A stretch of 64,000 bases of DNA. Origin: Pseudescherichia vulneris NBRC 102420 (GTDB taxonomy: Bacteria > Pseudomonadota > Gammaproteobacteria > Enterobacterales > Enterobacteriaceae). The stretch is from the NCBI RefSeq assembly GCF_000759795.1, contig NZ_BBMZ01000002.1, positions 186,001 to 250,000 on the forward strand, written 5' to 3'. Below are positions 31,801 through 40,278 of the stretch, piece by piece. Position 1 is the first letter of the stretch. The number at the start of each line of letters is the position of its first letter. The position numbers and the translations under genes are program-made. The notes beneath the pieces are model-generated. The model saw nothing but the letters and a program-made list of their open reading frames with translations, was not told the origin of the DNA and ran no database searches.

Positions 31801-32260
31801 GGCCGCCCTCTTCCCAGCGGGTCAGCCATTCTGGGCGAAAGACCAGATACTGATCGTAGAGATCCGCCACCCGAGACGAGAGCTGAAACAGCTTACGCTT
31901 GTCATCGTCGTCGTTGAGGTAGTGGCGAAGCATGGTGAACGCCTCCTGCTCCAGCATCTGCGGCAGCAGGGTCATCAGCTTCCAGCTCATGCTCTGTTTA
32001 TTAAAGGCGCTCTCTTTCGGGATGTCCGGCAGCACGCGGACAAACATATCCCAGATAAAGCTCGCCGGGAGCGGAAAGTCGATATTGGCAGCGATGCCAA
32101 ACTTTTGCGACAGCGTCATCTGTAGCCATTGCGCCATGCCGGTACTCTGTACCAGCACCATTTCGGCCTCAAAGGGATCGTCGAGCCGTTCGCGCTCAAC
32201 GATAAACTCCATCAACGCTTCCAACACATCCAGACGATTGGAGTGATAGACCCTTAACAT
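28892..32260 (-). CDS. recC: Exonuclease V gamma subunit RecC
   Basis: A 1122-residue subunit of RecBCD, the same length as in E. coli. It has a helicase-like fold without active ATPase motifs and recognises the Chi sequence as single-stranded DNA passes through it. Full-length family agreement is seen from MLRVYHSNRLDVLEALMEFI through PINICTLMPMRSIPFKVVCL to the C-terminal PLFRFSQS. The gene starts 12 bases after ppdC and is separated from ptrA by 116 bases. Confidence 0.97.
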   Translation of the reverse strand: MLRVYHSNRLDVLEALMEFIVERERLDDPFEAEMVLVQSTGMAQWLQMTLSQKFGIAANIDFPLPASFIWDMFVRVLPDIPKESAFNKQSMSWKLMTLLPQMLEQEAFTMLRHYLNDDDDKRKLFQLSSRVADLYDQYLVFRPEWLTRWEEGGLIDGLGEAQIWQAPLWRALVEHTAALGQPHWHRANLYQRFINVLESATTPPAGLPSRVFICGISALPPVYLQALQALGKHVDIHLLFTNPCRYYWGDIKDPAFLSRLIARQRKHHLDAHPVALFREDQPVEGLFNSEGEQEVGNPLLASWGKLGRDYIYLLAGMDRYDDLDAFVDITPGALLQNLQYDILELKNSAVAGVTAKEYERSDAKRRLEREDRSVAVHVCHSPQREVEVLHDRLLAMLEEDPSLSPRDIIVMVADIDSYSPFIQAVFGSASGERYLPYAISDRRARQSHPALQAFISLLSLPDSRFQSEDVLALLDVPVLAARFNIDEEGLRYLRQWVNESGVRWGMDDDNVRELALPATGQHTWQFGLTRMLLGYAMESRQGEWQSVLPYDESSGLIAELVGHLASLLMQLRLWRKGLAQDRPLAEWLPVCRDMLNDFFLPDPDTEAALALIEQQWQAVITQGVGAHYDEAVPLSLLRDELAQRLDQERISQRFLAGPINICTLMPMRSIPFKVVCLLGMNDGVYPRALAPLGFDLMSQKPMRGDRSRRDDDRYLFLEALISAQQKLYISYIGRSIQDNSERFPSVLVQELVDYIGQSHYLPGDEALTCDESARRVVDHITHLHTRMPFDAENFIADELQSYAREWLPAASQQGVAHATFIQELDDEPLETLAFEQLQRFWAHPVRAFFQMRLKVNFRPEASDIPDAEPFIIDGLDRYQLNQALLNTLVEEEDVEKLFRQYRAAGQLPYGAFGEIVWESQHQEMQQLASRVHEHRKPAESMEIELDCGKVHLTGWLQHVQEDGLLRWRPSMLKVSQGLQLWLEHLVYCASGGTGESRLFVRNDKAWQFPPLKQEEALKYLEELVEGYREGMKKPLLLLPESGGAWIKACYDATNDAMLKDEETLAKARSKFLQAYEGNMVVSGEGEDVWYQRLWRTLEPENYAEIVKQAERYLLPLFRFSQS

Positions 32261-32272
32261 AAACGCTCCTGA

Positions 32273-32596
32273 CTACTTATAAACTGGGCAATATAACCGC
32301 GTCATCTTCCCCTGCCTGCCCACCGGCGAGGTGATGGTTACGCTGATGCTGACACATCCGGCGTCCGTTGTCTGTACCCGGCTGACCTGCCAGCCGGGCG
32401 GTAGCGGCGCGGGTCGGAGCTGCGCCTGCTGCCAGCCGTAGCGCCACAGGTAGCGGTAGTGGCTCCAGGCGGTGAAGCCCTCAAGCAGCACGCGATGATA
32501 CCCTGTCAGCGCCGTGACAACCATGACCAGCAGCACCATTGCCAGCAACGTTTCCGGCAGGCTAAAGCCCCTCTGGCGAGCTACGGCATCTGACAC
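32273..32596 (-). CDS. ppdC: Prepilin peptidase-dependent protein PpdC
   Basis: A 107-residue type II/IV pseudopilin-like protein. The class III prepilin motif RG^FSLPETLLAM (cleavage after Gly10, Glu5 of the mature form) precedes a hydrophobic helix. The start is GTG 32596, overlapping the 3' end of ygdB by 16 bases; it gives 107 residues, as in E. coli, and AAGGAG lies upstream. A much longer frame continues upstream but runs inside ygdB in another frame. Last of the ppdA-ppdB-ygdB-ppdC set before recC. No function is established. Confidence 0.9.
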   Translation of the reverse strand: MSDAVARQRGFSLPETLLAMVLLVMVVTALTGYHRVLLEGFTAWSHYRYLWRYGWQQAQLRPAPLPPGWQVSRVQTTDAGCVSISVTITSPVGRQGKMTRLYCPVYK

Positions 32597-32997
32597 TGGC
32601 GTATCTCCTTGAGAGGACAGAAATCGCTCCAGCCGTGGGGCGAAAACGTCACGCCGCTCTCGCCTATCGCTCCGCTGCGCCACAGGGTTTCGCTCCCGCT
32701 GGCGGCGATCAGTAGCAGCGTCCGGTCGGCAAAAATGCGCAGGCAGACCCGCCACGGCTGGCTGCGATGCGCCCGGCACTGCACGGCAGGCTGCATCTGC
32801 CAGGCCTGCATTCGCCCCCACTCCAGCGCCGAGTGGGCATCGGCCAAATTGCGCATTGCCCGACTTTCGCTAGTAATGCGCTGCGTATGGGTGCGCTGGC
32901 GCTGGTTTAAACCGTTAAGCATCAGGCTACCTAACACCAGCAGCAGGAGCACCAGCGCCAGGGATGATATTCCTCTTTCGTCTCTCACAGATTTCAC
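32581..32997 (-). CDS. ygdB: YgdB family pseudopilin-like protein (DUF2509)
   Basis: A 138-residue protein with an N-terminal prepilin-like segment (DERGISSLALVLLLLVLGSL), comparable to the PilX-type minor pilins, and a basic mid-region with cysteines. It belongs to the minor-pseudopilin cluster ppdABygdBppdC. Function is unknown. It begins three bases after the ppdB stop and overlaps ppdC. Confidence 0.9.
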   Translation of the reverse strand: MKSVRDERGISSLALVLLLLVLGSLMLNGLNQRQRTHTQRITSESRAMRNLADAHSALEWGRMQAWQMQPAVQCRAHRSQPWRVCLRIFADRTLLLIAASGSETLWRSGAIGESGVTFSPHGWSDFCPLKEIRQCQMP

Positions 32998-33000
32998 TTT

Positions 33001-33564
33001 TCATAAATTGTACCCCGCCACGCTGTACGTCGCGCTAATGGCTTCCTCGGGATGGTTAAGGGGAGCCGCCGCCAGCGTGACCGTCAGCACGGGGGCTAAA
33101 ACGCCCTGCGGTTGGCGGATCACCGTGAAGCGCTGCACGCTGACCGTGGCGGGATCGGTGATTTTATCCCACCCTTTCTCTTCGCAGCTCTCTGCCCCCT
33201 GCCGCGTCTCCAGTACGCCGTTCTGCAAGCGAAAGCCGGTCTGCTCGGCCTCCGAGAGAGGCGAATGCTCCCACCGGCCATTGCTGTTGGCATCCCACTG
33301 GACGATCACGCAGGCCCCCTGCCGCCCCATCACCAGCGGCTCTCCGCTGCATTCTCCCCGGCAGTAGCCAGCCCGCTGGAGATGCTTTCCCAGCGTGAAA
33401 AGATGCTGCCAAACCGTCTCTTCCAGCGCTTGCTGCCGGGTCTGATGGAGCATCGCCGCTTGCAGCGCAGGCAAAAATCGGGCGGCGCTGAGCAGAAGTA
33501 CGCTGCCGATGGTCATCGCGATGAGCACCTCCAGCAGGGAGAAACCACCTTCGGTCAGCTGCAT
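33001..33564 (-). CDS. ppdB: Prepilin peptidase-dependent protein PpdB
   Basis: A 187-residue PilW-like minor pseudopilin. The leader MQLTEGG is cut before FSLLEVLIAMTIGSVLLLSA. The cysteine pair CRGEC and the WDANSNGRWE segment are typical of the family. The start chosen, ATG 33564, overlaps the end of ppdA by ten bases and gives the E. coli length; ATG 33588, eight codons upstream and with a better purine-rich stretch before it, is a real alternative. Confidence 0.88.
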   Translation of the reverse strand: MQLTEGGFSLLEVLIAMTIGSVLLLSAARFLPALQAAMLHQTRQQALEETVWQHLFTLGKHLQRAGYCRGECSGEPLVMGRQGACVIVQWDANSNGRWEHSPLSEAEQTGFRLQNGVLETRQGAESCEEKGWDKITDPATVSVQRFTVIRQPQGVLAPVLTVTLAAAPLNHPEEAISATYSVAGYNL

Positions 33565-34025
33565 GAGTCGCTGTCTGTACGCTGGCATACTCTTATCCGC
33601 CCCCAGTTCGATACAATGATTTGCCACTCCCCCGCCTCGCTGCGCAGTGTGATATGTCCGGCCCATGCCGTATTGCGCAGCCCGTAAAAGCCGAGCGAGG
33701 GGGTGATATCCACCAGTGCCACCTCAGGCCAAAGCGAGCGCAGCGCAAAGGGATTGTCCGCGCCGCACGTTGCCTGCGCATCAGCTGACGCCAGCAGGCA
33801 CCAGCGGCCGCTCTCCTGCCTCACCTGTACCTTGCGATCCCGGTTGTGCCAGTTGGCGTCGTCCCGCAGCAATTCCAGATAGTCACGCACCTGCCAGGTG
33901 GTTTGCCACAGACGCTGGTGCGCCTGGTAACTCTGCCAGCCGTACAGCCCCGACGCGCCAAGGATCACCAGCACAATCATCGCCACCGTGATCTCTATAA
34001 GGGTGTAACCCTGCTCTTTTTTCAT
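33555..34025 (-). CDS. ppdA: Prepilin peptidase-dependent protein PpdA
   Basis: A 156-residue GspH/FimT-like pseudopilin, the first of the ppd cluster. The short leader MKKEQG precedes YTLIEITVAMIVLVILGASG, with the conserved Glu at mature position 5. The C-terminal part ends with two cysteines likely to form a disulfide (CQRTDSDSC). Length equals the E. coli protein. It lies downstream of thyA beyond a terminator, so it may have its own promoter in the 34026-34162 gap. Confidence 0.93.
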   Translation of the reverse strand: MKKEQGYTLIEITVAMIVLVILGASGLYGWQSYQAHQRLWQTTWQVRDYLELLRDDANWHNRDRKVQVRQESGRWCLLASADAQATCGADNPFALRSLWPEVALVDITPSLGFYGLRNTAWAGHITLRSEAGEWQIIVSNWGRIRVCQRTDSDSCS

Positions 34026-34162
34026 GGCCGTACTCTGCGCCTGATGCGCGATGCATGCGAGGTGAGATGCTCGCTTTTACGAGGCGCTACGGGAAAAATA
34101 TCGGGGATTGCAGAGGGTTACATCACAGCGGGAAAGCGGATCGCAGAATGGGGTAAAAGCGG

Positions 34163-34189
34163 AAAAAAACCGGCGCAGTAACGCGCCGG
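34163..34189 (-). terminator. thyA terminator
   Basis: CCGGCGC (34170-34176) pairs with GCGCCGG (34183-34189) over a 6-base loop, with A7 at 34163-34169 on the plus strand giving the U-run. It lies 20 bases past the thyA stop. Confidence 0.92.
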
Positions 34190-34208
34190 CTGTGGCAGGC
34201 TGTGATTA

Positions 34209-35003
34209 TCAGATAGCGACCGGGGCTTTGATGCCGGGGTGCGGATCGTAGCCTTCGATCTCAAAGTCGTCGAAGCGGTAGTCAAACAGCGACGCCGGCT
34301 TACGCTTGATAACAAGCTTCGGCAGCGCGCGCGGCTCACGGCTCAGCTGCAGGTGCGTCTGTTCCATGTGGTTGCTGTAGAGATGGGTATCGCCGCCGGT
34401 CCAGACGAAGTCACCTACCTCCAGGTCGCACTGCTGCGCCATCATATGCACCAGCAGCGCATAGCTGGCGATATTAAACGGCAGGCCGAGGAAGACATCG
34501 CAGGAGCGCTGGTAGAGCTGGCAGGAGAGCCTGCCATCCGCCACGTAAAACTGGAAAAACGCGTGGCACGGGGCCAGCGCCATTTTGTCCAGCTCGCCCA
34601 CGTTCCATGCGGAGACGATGATCCGTCGGGAGTCCGGATCGGTCTTCAGCTGGTTCAGCACGGTCGCGATCTGGTCGATGTGGCGGCCATCCGGCGTTGG
34701 CCATGCGCGCCACTGTTTGCCGTAGACCGGGCCGAGATTACCCTGCTCGTCGGCCCACTCGTCCCAGATAGAGACGTTGTTTTCATGCAGGTAGGCGATA
34801 TTGGTATCGCCCTGCAGGAACCACAGCAGCTCATGAATGATTGAGCGCAGGTGGCAGCGCTTGGTGGTCACCAGCGGGAAGCCCTCCTGCAGGTTAAAGC
34901 GCATCTGATGGCCAAAAATGGAAAGCGTGCCGGTGCCGGTACGGTCGTTTTTCGGTGTGCCTTCATCCAGCACTTTTTGCATCAGTTCTAAATACTGTTT
35001 CAT
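34209..35003 (-). CDS. thyA: Thymidylate synthase ThyA
   Basis: A 264-residue enzyme that methylates dUMP to dTMP with methylene-tetrahydrofolate. The catalytic Cys146 is in [14 protein letters not shown]. The dUMP phosphate arginines are in [11 protein letters not shown] and [13 protein letters not shown], and [18 protein letters not shown] is the folate-site region. The length equals the E. coli protein. It starts six bases after the lgt stop, forming an lgt-thyA operon. Confidence 0.98.
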   Translation of the reverse strand: MKQYLELMQKVLDEGTPKNDRTGTGTLSIFGHQMRFNLQEGFPLVTTKRCHLRSIIHELLWFLQGDTNIAYLHENNVSIWDEWADEQGNLGPVYGKQWRAWPTPDGRHIDQIATVLNQLKTDPDSRRIIVSAWNVGELDKMALAPCHAFFQFYVADGRLSCQLYQRSCDVFLGLPFNIASYALLVHMMAQQCDLEVGDFVWTGGDTHLYSNHMEQTHLQLSREPRALPKLVIKRKPASLFDYRFDDFEIEGYDPHPGIKAPVAI

Positions 35004-35009
35004 GATTCC

Positions 35010-35885
35010 TCAGGAGACGTGTTGCTGCGGGCGACGGCGGTACGCCCAGACCATCATCAGCGCGCCCGCAATAATCATTGGGATAGAGAGGATCTGGCCC
35101 ATGCTGATGTACTGCACCCACTCGCCGGTAAACTGCGCGTCCGGCTGGCGGAAGAACTCCACGATAATGCGGAATGCGCCATAGCCGATCAGGAACAGGC
35201 CTGATACTGCACCCATCGGGCGCGGCTTACGGATAAACAGGTTAAGGATGATAAACAGCACAACCCCCTCCAGCGCCAGCTCGTAAAGCTGTGAAGGGTG
35301 GCGCGGCAGTACGCCGTAGGTGTCAAAAATAGACTGCCACTCCGGGTGCGAAGGCAGCAGTGCCATATCTTCAGCACGGGAGTTAGGGAAGAGCATCGCC
35401 AGCGAGAAGCTCGGATCGACGCGGCCCCACAGTTCGCCGTTGATAAAGTTACCCAGTCGCCCGGCGCCCAGCCCAAACGGGATCAGCGGTGCGATAAAGT
35501 CGGAGACCTGGAAGAAGGTACGCTTGGTGCGTTTGGCAAAGATAATCATCACCACGATCACGCCAACCAGGCCGCCGTGGAAGGACATGCCGCCATCCCA
35601 GACGCGGAACAGATAGAGCGGATCCTGGATAAAGGTCGGGAAATTATAGAACAGCACATAGCCGATGCGCCCGCCAAGGAAGACGCCCAGGAAGCCCGCA
35701 TAGAGCAGGTTTTCCACTTCGTTTTTTGTCCAGCCGCTGCCGGGACGATTTGCGCGGCGGCCAGCCAGCCACATGGCAAAAATAAAGCCAACGAGGTACA
35801 TCATGCCGTACCAGTGCAACGAAACCGGTCCGATAGAGAAAATTACCGGATCGAAATCGGGAAAACGCAGATATCCATTATTCAT
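35010..35885 (-). CDS. lgt: Prolipoprotein diacylglyceryl transferase Lgt
   Basis: A 291-residue inner-membrane enzyme with seven membrane segments that transfers diacylglycerol from phosphatidylglycerol to the lipobox cysteine of prolipoproteins. The signature [14 protein letters not shown] (with the essential Arg and Asn) and the HGGLVG segment with its catalytic-site histidine region are present. The length equals the E. coli protein. It is the upstream partner of thyA. Confidence 0.97.
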   Translation of the reverse strand: MNNGYLRFPDFDPVIFSIGPVSLHWYGMMYLVGFIFAMWLAGRRANRPGSGWTKNEVENLLYAGFLGVFLGGRIGYVLFYNFPTFIQDPLYLFRVWDGGMSFHGGLVGVIVVMIIFAKRTKRTFFQVSDFIAPLIPFGLGAGRLGNFINGELWGRVDPSFSLAMLFPNSRAEDMALLPSHPEWQSIFDTYGVLPRHPSQLYELALEGVVLFIILNLFIRKPRPMGAVSGLFLIGYGAFRIIVEFFRQPDAQFTGEWVQYISMGQILSIPMIIAGALMMVWAYRRRPQQHVS

Positions 35886-36049
35886 CTGTCACCACAAAGT
35901 GTTGTTATTCCGCCAAAAATCGACAGCGGTTAAGATGTGCGCTCGCTTAACAGGGCGCTCCAAAGCTGGGAATCATAGCATAAGCCAGGCGGGCGATTAG
36001 GGCGAAGTTGTAAAAGATCTGTATCGTCCCTTTACCCGCCGCCGGTGCG

Positions 36050-38296
36050 CTAGCGTCCGCCGCGGATCAGGCCACCCATGCCACGGCGCTCCATAAAGGC
36101 AGCCACCTGATGGCGCACCTCGGTGGTAAACTGCGCTTCCAGGGTACGGTTTGCCAGCGTCTCGGCATCTTCGCGGTCGATATGACGCAGCAGATATTTA
36201 ACGCGGGCCACCGAACGGCCGTTCATCGACAGATGACGGTAACCAAGACCGATCAGCACTGCCACGCACATCGGATCGCCCGCCATTTCACCGCACAGGC
36301 AGAGATCGATGCCATAGCGCTCCGTCTCCTGGGCGATAGTCGCCAGCGCGCGCAGCACCGCCGGATGCAGGCTGTCGTAGAGGCTTGCCACGCGGGTGTT
36401 GTTGCGATCCACTGCCAGAAGGTACTGGGTGAGATCGTTGGTGCCGACGGAGATAAAATCGACCCGGCTGGCCAGATGCGCCAGCATAAAGACCATGGAA
36501 GGGACCTCCAGCATCACGCCGATGCGCGGTCTGGGGATGGCGTAGCCGATCATCTCTTCCACTTCCCGCCCGGCGCGCTCAATCAGGCGACGAGCCTCGT
36601 CCACCTCTTCAATGCTGGTGACCATCGGCAGCAGGATGCTGAGGTTGCCGGTGGCGGCGTTGGCGCGCAGCATGGCCCGCACCTGAATCAGGAAAATCTC
36701 TGGCTGATCGAGCGTAATACGGATCCCACGCCAGCCAAGGCAGGGGTTCTCCTCGCTGATGGGCATATAGGGCAGTTGCTTATCCGCCCCGACATCCAGC
36801 GTGCGCAGGGTCACCGGCTTCTCGTTAAAGAGCTGCAGCATCCCCTGGTACTGGGCCACCTGCTCCTCTTCGGAGGGGAAGCCGCTTTGCAGCATAAACG
36901 GGATTTCAGTTCGGTAGAGGCCAATGCCGTCGATACGGCTGCCAAGCTGCTCCTCATGCGCAGGACTCAGCCCGGCGTTGAGCATCACCTTAACCCGATC
37001 GCCGCTTTTCAGCTGGGCGGGAAGGTTAACCTCATCCTCCGCGAGCTTGCTTAGCTCGTTCTCTTCGGTGATAAGACGTTGATACTCCTGAAGCAGGATC
37101 GGTTCAGGATCAACCAGCAGCTCACCCCGGTAGCCATCCACCACCAGCGTGCGACGATGCAGCACCGAGGGCTGAATATCGGCCCCCATGACCGTTGGGA
37201 TGCCCAGCGCGCGCACCATAATCGCCGCGTGGGAGTTGGCTGCGCCGTCGCGTACTACAACGCCCACCAGCCGATCGTGAGGCAGCTCGGCCAGCGTGGT
37301 AGCGGAGAGCTCGTCGGCGACCAGCACAAAGCGCTCGGGCCAGGTATTGGGGCCCTGTAGGCTATCGTCGAGGTGGAACAGCAGGCGCTGCCCCAGCGTG
37401 CGCAGATCGCCAGCACGCTCTTTGAGATAACCGTCGGAGAGGGCGGCAAACTGTTCGGCAAAGCGTCCGATGACCTTTTTCACCGCCCACTCGGCCACGA
37501 AACCGCGATCGACCTCGTCGAACAGCTCGCGTCTGAGGCGGGCGTCCGACAGCAGGTGCGAATAGAGATCGAAGATGGCCGCCGTCTCTTTCTGCTGCCC
37601 GGCAGAGAAGCGCTTGCTGTAGCGACGAAACTCGCCGGCGGCCTCTTCCAGCGCACCGGTGAGCCGCTCGCGCTCAAGGGCGGTGTCCAGCGTCGAGGCC
37701 TCGTAGACCTGCTCCATCAGCGGCAGCGTGGCATCCATCCACCCCTCGGCGATGGCAACGCCGGGTGCGGCAGGCAAGGCACGAATACGCGTCTGCCGAT
37801 ACTGACCAAACAGAGCGGTAAGCTGTGACTGGGAGAGGATCGCCGCCATCTGGGTGGCCAGCGTGACCAGGAATGACTCTTCGCTTTCATCAAACTGGCG
37901 CAACTCGCGCTGTTGCACCACCAGCACGCCAAGCAGCTGGCGCCGCTGGATAATCGGCACGCCAAGGAAGGCGCGGAACCGCTCCTCTTTTACCGAGGGA
38001 ATGTATTTAAAGCTGGGGTGCTTTTGCGCGTCGGCGAGGTTAATCGGCTCCGCCAGCCTGCCTACCAGACCGACGATACCCTGATCGAATGCGAGCGTGA
38101 TGGTGCGACCGCGCGGCTTTTTCAAACCGCGCGTCGCCATCAGGTAATAGCAGCGTCTGTCGTGATCGGCGAGGTAGACCGAACAGACTTCGGTATCCAT
38201 CGCCAGACAGATGTCCGTCACCAGAATATCCAGCGCCTCGTTAAGGCGCGGCGCGCTGGCAACTTTCTCAACTATTTCTCGTAACCGGGTGAGCAT
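36050..38296 (-). CDS. ptsP: Phosphoenolpyruvate-protein phosphotransferase PtsP (EI-Ntr)
   Basis: A 748-residue enzyme I of the nitrogen PTS. The N-terminal GAF domain (about residues 1-127, sensing glutamine in E. coli) is followed by the enzyme I domains. The phosphorylated histidine is His356 in GAANSHAAIMVRALGIPTV. The PEP-binding C-terminal domain has SVGTNDLTQYLLAVDRNN and the catalytic cysteine in DLCLCGEMAGDP. It passes phosphate to NPr and then EIIA-Ntr. The gene follows rppH by 12 bases, so the two are probably co-transcribed. Confidence 0.97.
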   Translation of the reverse strand: MLTRLREIVEKVASAPRLNEALDILVTDICLAMDTEVCSVYLADHDRRCYYLMATRGLKKPRGRTITLAFDQGIVGLVGRLAEPINLADAQKHPSFKYIPSVKEERFRAFLGVPIIQRRQLLGVLVVQQRELRQFDESEESFLVTLATQMAAILSQSQLTALFGQYRQTRIRALPAAPGVAIAEGWMDATLPLMEQVYEASTLDTALERERLTGALEEAAGEFRRYSKRFSAGQQKETAAIFDLYSHLLSDARLRRELFDEVDRGFVAEWAVKKVIGRFAEQFAALSDGYLKERAGDLRTLGQRLLFHLDDSLQGPNTWPERFVLVADELSATTLAELPHDRLVGVVVRDGAANSHAAIMVRALGIPTVMGADIQPSVLHRRTLVVDGYRGELLVDPEPILLQEYQRLITEENELSKLAEDEVNLPAQLKSGDRVKVMLNAGLSPAHEEQLGSRIDGIGLYRTEIPFMLQSGFPSEEEQVAQYQGMLQLFNEKPVTLRTLDVGADKQLPYMPISEENPCLGWRGIRITLDQPEIFLIQVRAMLRANAATGNLSILLPMVTSIEEVDEARRLIERAGREVEEMIGYAIPRPRIGVMLEVPSMVFMLAHLASRVDFISVGTNDLTQYLLAVDRNNTRVASLYDSLHPAVLRALATIAQETERYGIDLCLCGEMAGDPMCVAVLIGLGYRHLSMNGRSVARVKYLLRHIDREDAETLANRTLEAQFTTEVRHQVAAFMERRGMGGLIRGGR

Positions 38297-38308
38297 GATA
38301 TGTATGGC

Positions 38309-38839
38309 TTATCCTCTCTTACGTCGCCAGGCAGGAGAGTGTTGTGGCTTTGGGGTGCTCTCTGCCAGCGCCATGACCACACTTGCAAACTCCTTCATCA
38401 CCCGACGATAAACATCGCGCTTAAACGAGACAACCTGACGAACAGGATACCAGTAGCTTACCCAGCGCCAGCCATCAAACTCAGGTGTACTGCTGGTTTG
38501 CATATTGATATCCGCATCGTTGCTGATCAACTGCAAAAGAAACCACTTCTGTTTTTGGCCGATACAAACCGGCTTTGTGTCCCAACGCACCAAACGTTTT
38601 GGTAACTTGTAACGCAACCAGCTGCGGGTCGAAGCAAGAATACGTACATCCTTACGGCTCAGCCCCACCTCTTCGAACAGCTCCCGGTACATAGCCTGCT
38701 CCGGGGACTCTCCAGGGTTGATACCGCCCTGGGGAAACTGCCATGAGTGCTGACCGAAGCGCCTGGCCCACATAACCTGGCCTTGTCGATTACAGATTAC
38801 GATACCCACATTTGGGCGGTAGCCATCGTCATCAATCAC
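38309..38839 (-). CDS. rppH: RNA pyrophosphohydrolase RppH
   Basis: A 176-residue Nudix hydrolase that removes pyrophosphate from mRNA 5' ends and so starts RNase E-dependent decay. The Nudix box lies at residues 38-60 ([20 protein letters not shown]), with the metal-binding Glu53, Glu56 and Glu57. The length equals the E. coli protein. It is the first gene of rppH-ptsP and is divergent from mutH. Confidence 0.97.
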   Translation of the reverse strand: MIDDDGYRPNVGIVICNRQGQVMWARRFGQHSWQFPQGGINPGESPEQAMYRELFEEVGLSRKDVRILASTRSWLRYKLPKRLVRWDTKPVCIGQKQKWFLLQLISNDADINMQTSSTPEFDGWRWVSYWYPVRQVVSFKRDVYRRVMKEFASVVMALAESTPKPQHSPAWRRKRG

Positions 38840-39519
38840 CGGACTACCTCAAAATAAACCTGAATTAAACGATTGTTTCACACTCGTGAGATACGGTAAA
38901 CCACTCTCTCAATGCGCTATAACCGAATAACATTTGAATAACTCACAATTATCACCTGAGTTATAAACAGAATGGGCGCATCGGCGGCGGTTTTATTCAC
39001 GATTTCTGTGGATAGAGTTGTGCAGAAGTACGGAATTACTCCGGGAAAACCCTGACGGCCCTGAACAATCAGTTTATCACTCGTAAAAATAATTTGGGAC
39101 TATTCATTAGGTTATATCACGATCTTTGTGCTATCGGGATCATTATGTGATGTGTATCACAGGCACGATCCGACAACTGATGAAAGATCGAACAGAGTCG
39201 GTTTTATCCACAGTTTGTGCCAATAAGTTAAGCACAATTTGTGCGAAAATTCGATTTTGGTCGCACGTCAAGGCTGTAAATGGAAACAGTAGTGCGGGTT
39301 TTTCTCACTTATCCCACTTTTCTGTGGATAACATGGTGTAAGATCCTGTTCATTGTCAGTGACCAGAATTGGAAAACATTGCGAGCCGTTGCGCAACACA
39401 GAGCACGCAAGGGAAAAAAATCCTAAAAATCATCGCGTTGTTTATCGCTGTGGGAAAAAATCTATCGCGTTGCCCCCTGTGCACTATTGCTGTTCATTTT
39501 TTAACCAGAGGTTGTACAT
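38840..39519. other. rppH-mutH spacer with DnaA-box-like sites
   Basis: This 680-base AT-rich non-coding stretch separates divergent rppH and mutH and must carry both promoters. It holds two perfect 9-base DnaA boxes, TTATCCACA at 39204-39212 and TGTGGATAA at 39323-39331, and a near match TGTGGATAG at 39007-39015. The palindrome GCACAATTTGTGC lies at 39232-39244. Small open frames inside it look random in composition, so I do not call a gene. DnaA binding is inferred from sequence only. Confidence 0.55.
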
Positions 39520-40215
39520 ATGTTGCCGCTCTCACCTTTTACCTCTCCGCCGGACTCGGAAAGCGCTCTGCTTGAGCAGGCGCAGCGGTTGGCCGGGCTG
39601 ACTCTTGGCGAGCTGGGTGCGCTGGCTGGACTGCCGGTTCCGGCAGACTTCAAGCGTGATAAGGGCTGGACCGGGGTGCTGCTGGAGCGCTGGCTAGGGG
39701 CGAGCGCGGGCAGCAAGCCTGAGCAAGATTTCGCTGCGCTAGGGGTCGAGCTGAAGACCATTCCGGTGGATAGCCTGGGCCGTCCGCTGGAGACAACCTT
39801 CGTTTGCGTTGCGCCGCTGACCGGCAACAGCGGCGTCACATGGGAGAGCAGCCACGTGCGTCACAAGCTGAAGCGGGTGCTGTGGATCCCGGTAGAGGGC
39901 TCGCGGGAGATCCCTGTCGCCAGCCGCCGGGTTGGCTCGCCGCTGCTGTGGAGTCCCAGCGAGCAGGAAGAGCAGCAGTTGCGCATGGACTGGGAGGAGC
40001 TGATGGATCTTATCGTGCTGGGTCAGGTAGAGAGCATTACCGCCCGTCATGGCGAGGTGCTACAGCTTCGCCCAAAGGCGGCGAACAGCAAGGCCCTGAC
40101 CGAGGCGGTGGGCCAGCATGGCCAGCCGATCCTGACGCTGCCGCGCGGCTTCTATCTGAAAAAGAACTTCACTCGCGCACTGCTGGCCCGGCATTTTTTG
40201 TTGCAGGGATATTAA
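39520..40215 (+). CDS. mutH: DNA mismatch repair endonuclease MutH
   Basis: A 231-residue methyl-directed endonuclease that nicks the unmethylated strand at hemimethylated GATC after activation by MutS and MutL. The PD-(D/E)xK catalytic set is Asp70, Glu77 and Lys79 ([13 protein letters not shown]). The C-terminal part includes the DNA-contacting segment near [20 protein letters not shown]. The presence of mutH fits a Dam-methylating enterobacterium. Confidence 0.97.
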   Translation: MLPLSPFTSPPDSESALLEQAQRLAGLTLGELGALAGLPVPADFKRDKGWTGVLLERWLGASAGSKPEQDFAALGVELKTIPVDSLGRPLETTFVCVAPLTGNSGVTWESSHVRHKLKRVLWIPVEGSREIPVASRRVGSPLLWSPSEQEEQQLRMDWEELMDLIVLGQVESITARHGEVLQLRPKAANSKALTEAVGQHGQPILTLPRGFYLKKNFTRALLARHFLLQGY

Positions 40216-40220
40216 ATTTT

Positions 40221-40248
40221 TTGCCCTCGCCTGCCGGAGGCTTATAAT
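40221..40248 (+). promoter_or_regulatory. Probable ygdQ promoter
   Basis: TTGCCC (40221-40226) and TATAAT (40243-40248) are 16 bases apart, upstream of ygdQ (ATG 40279) in the gap after mutH. Confidence 0.6.
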
Positions 40249-40278
40249 TAGCGCTTCTTTTTTTGGCAGGACTTTACG

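Noticed and set aside
32273..32821. A 182-codon version of ppdC
   Set aside because: The extra N-terminal part lies in ygdB in another frame; the prepilin leader starts near the GTG at 32596.
39126..39341. A 71-codon plus-strand open frame in the rppH-mutH spacer
   Set aside because: No good ribosome site, AT-rich composition and overlap with DnaA-box-like sequences; coding is unlikely.
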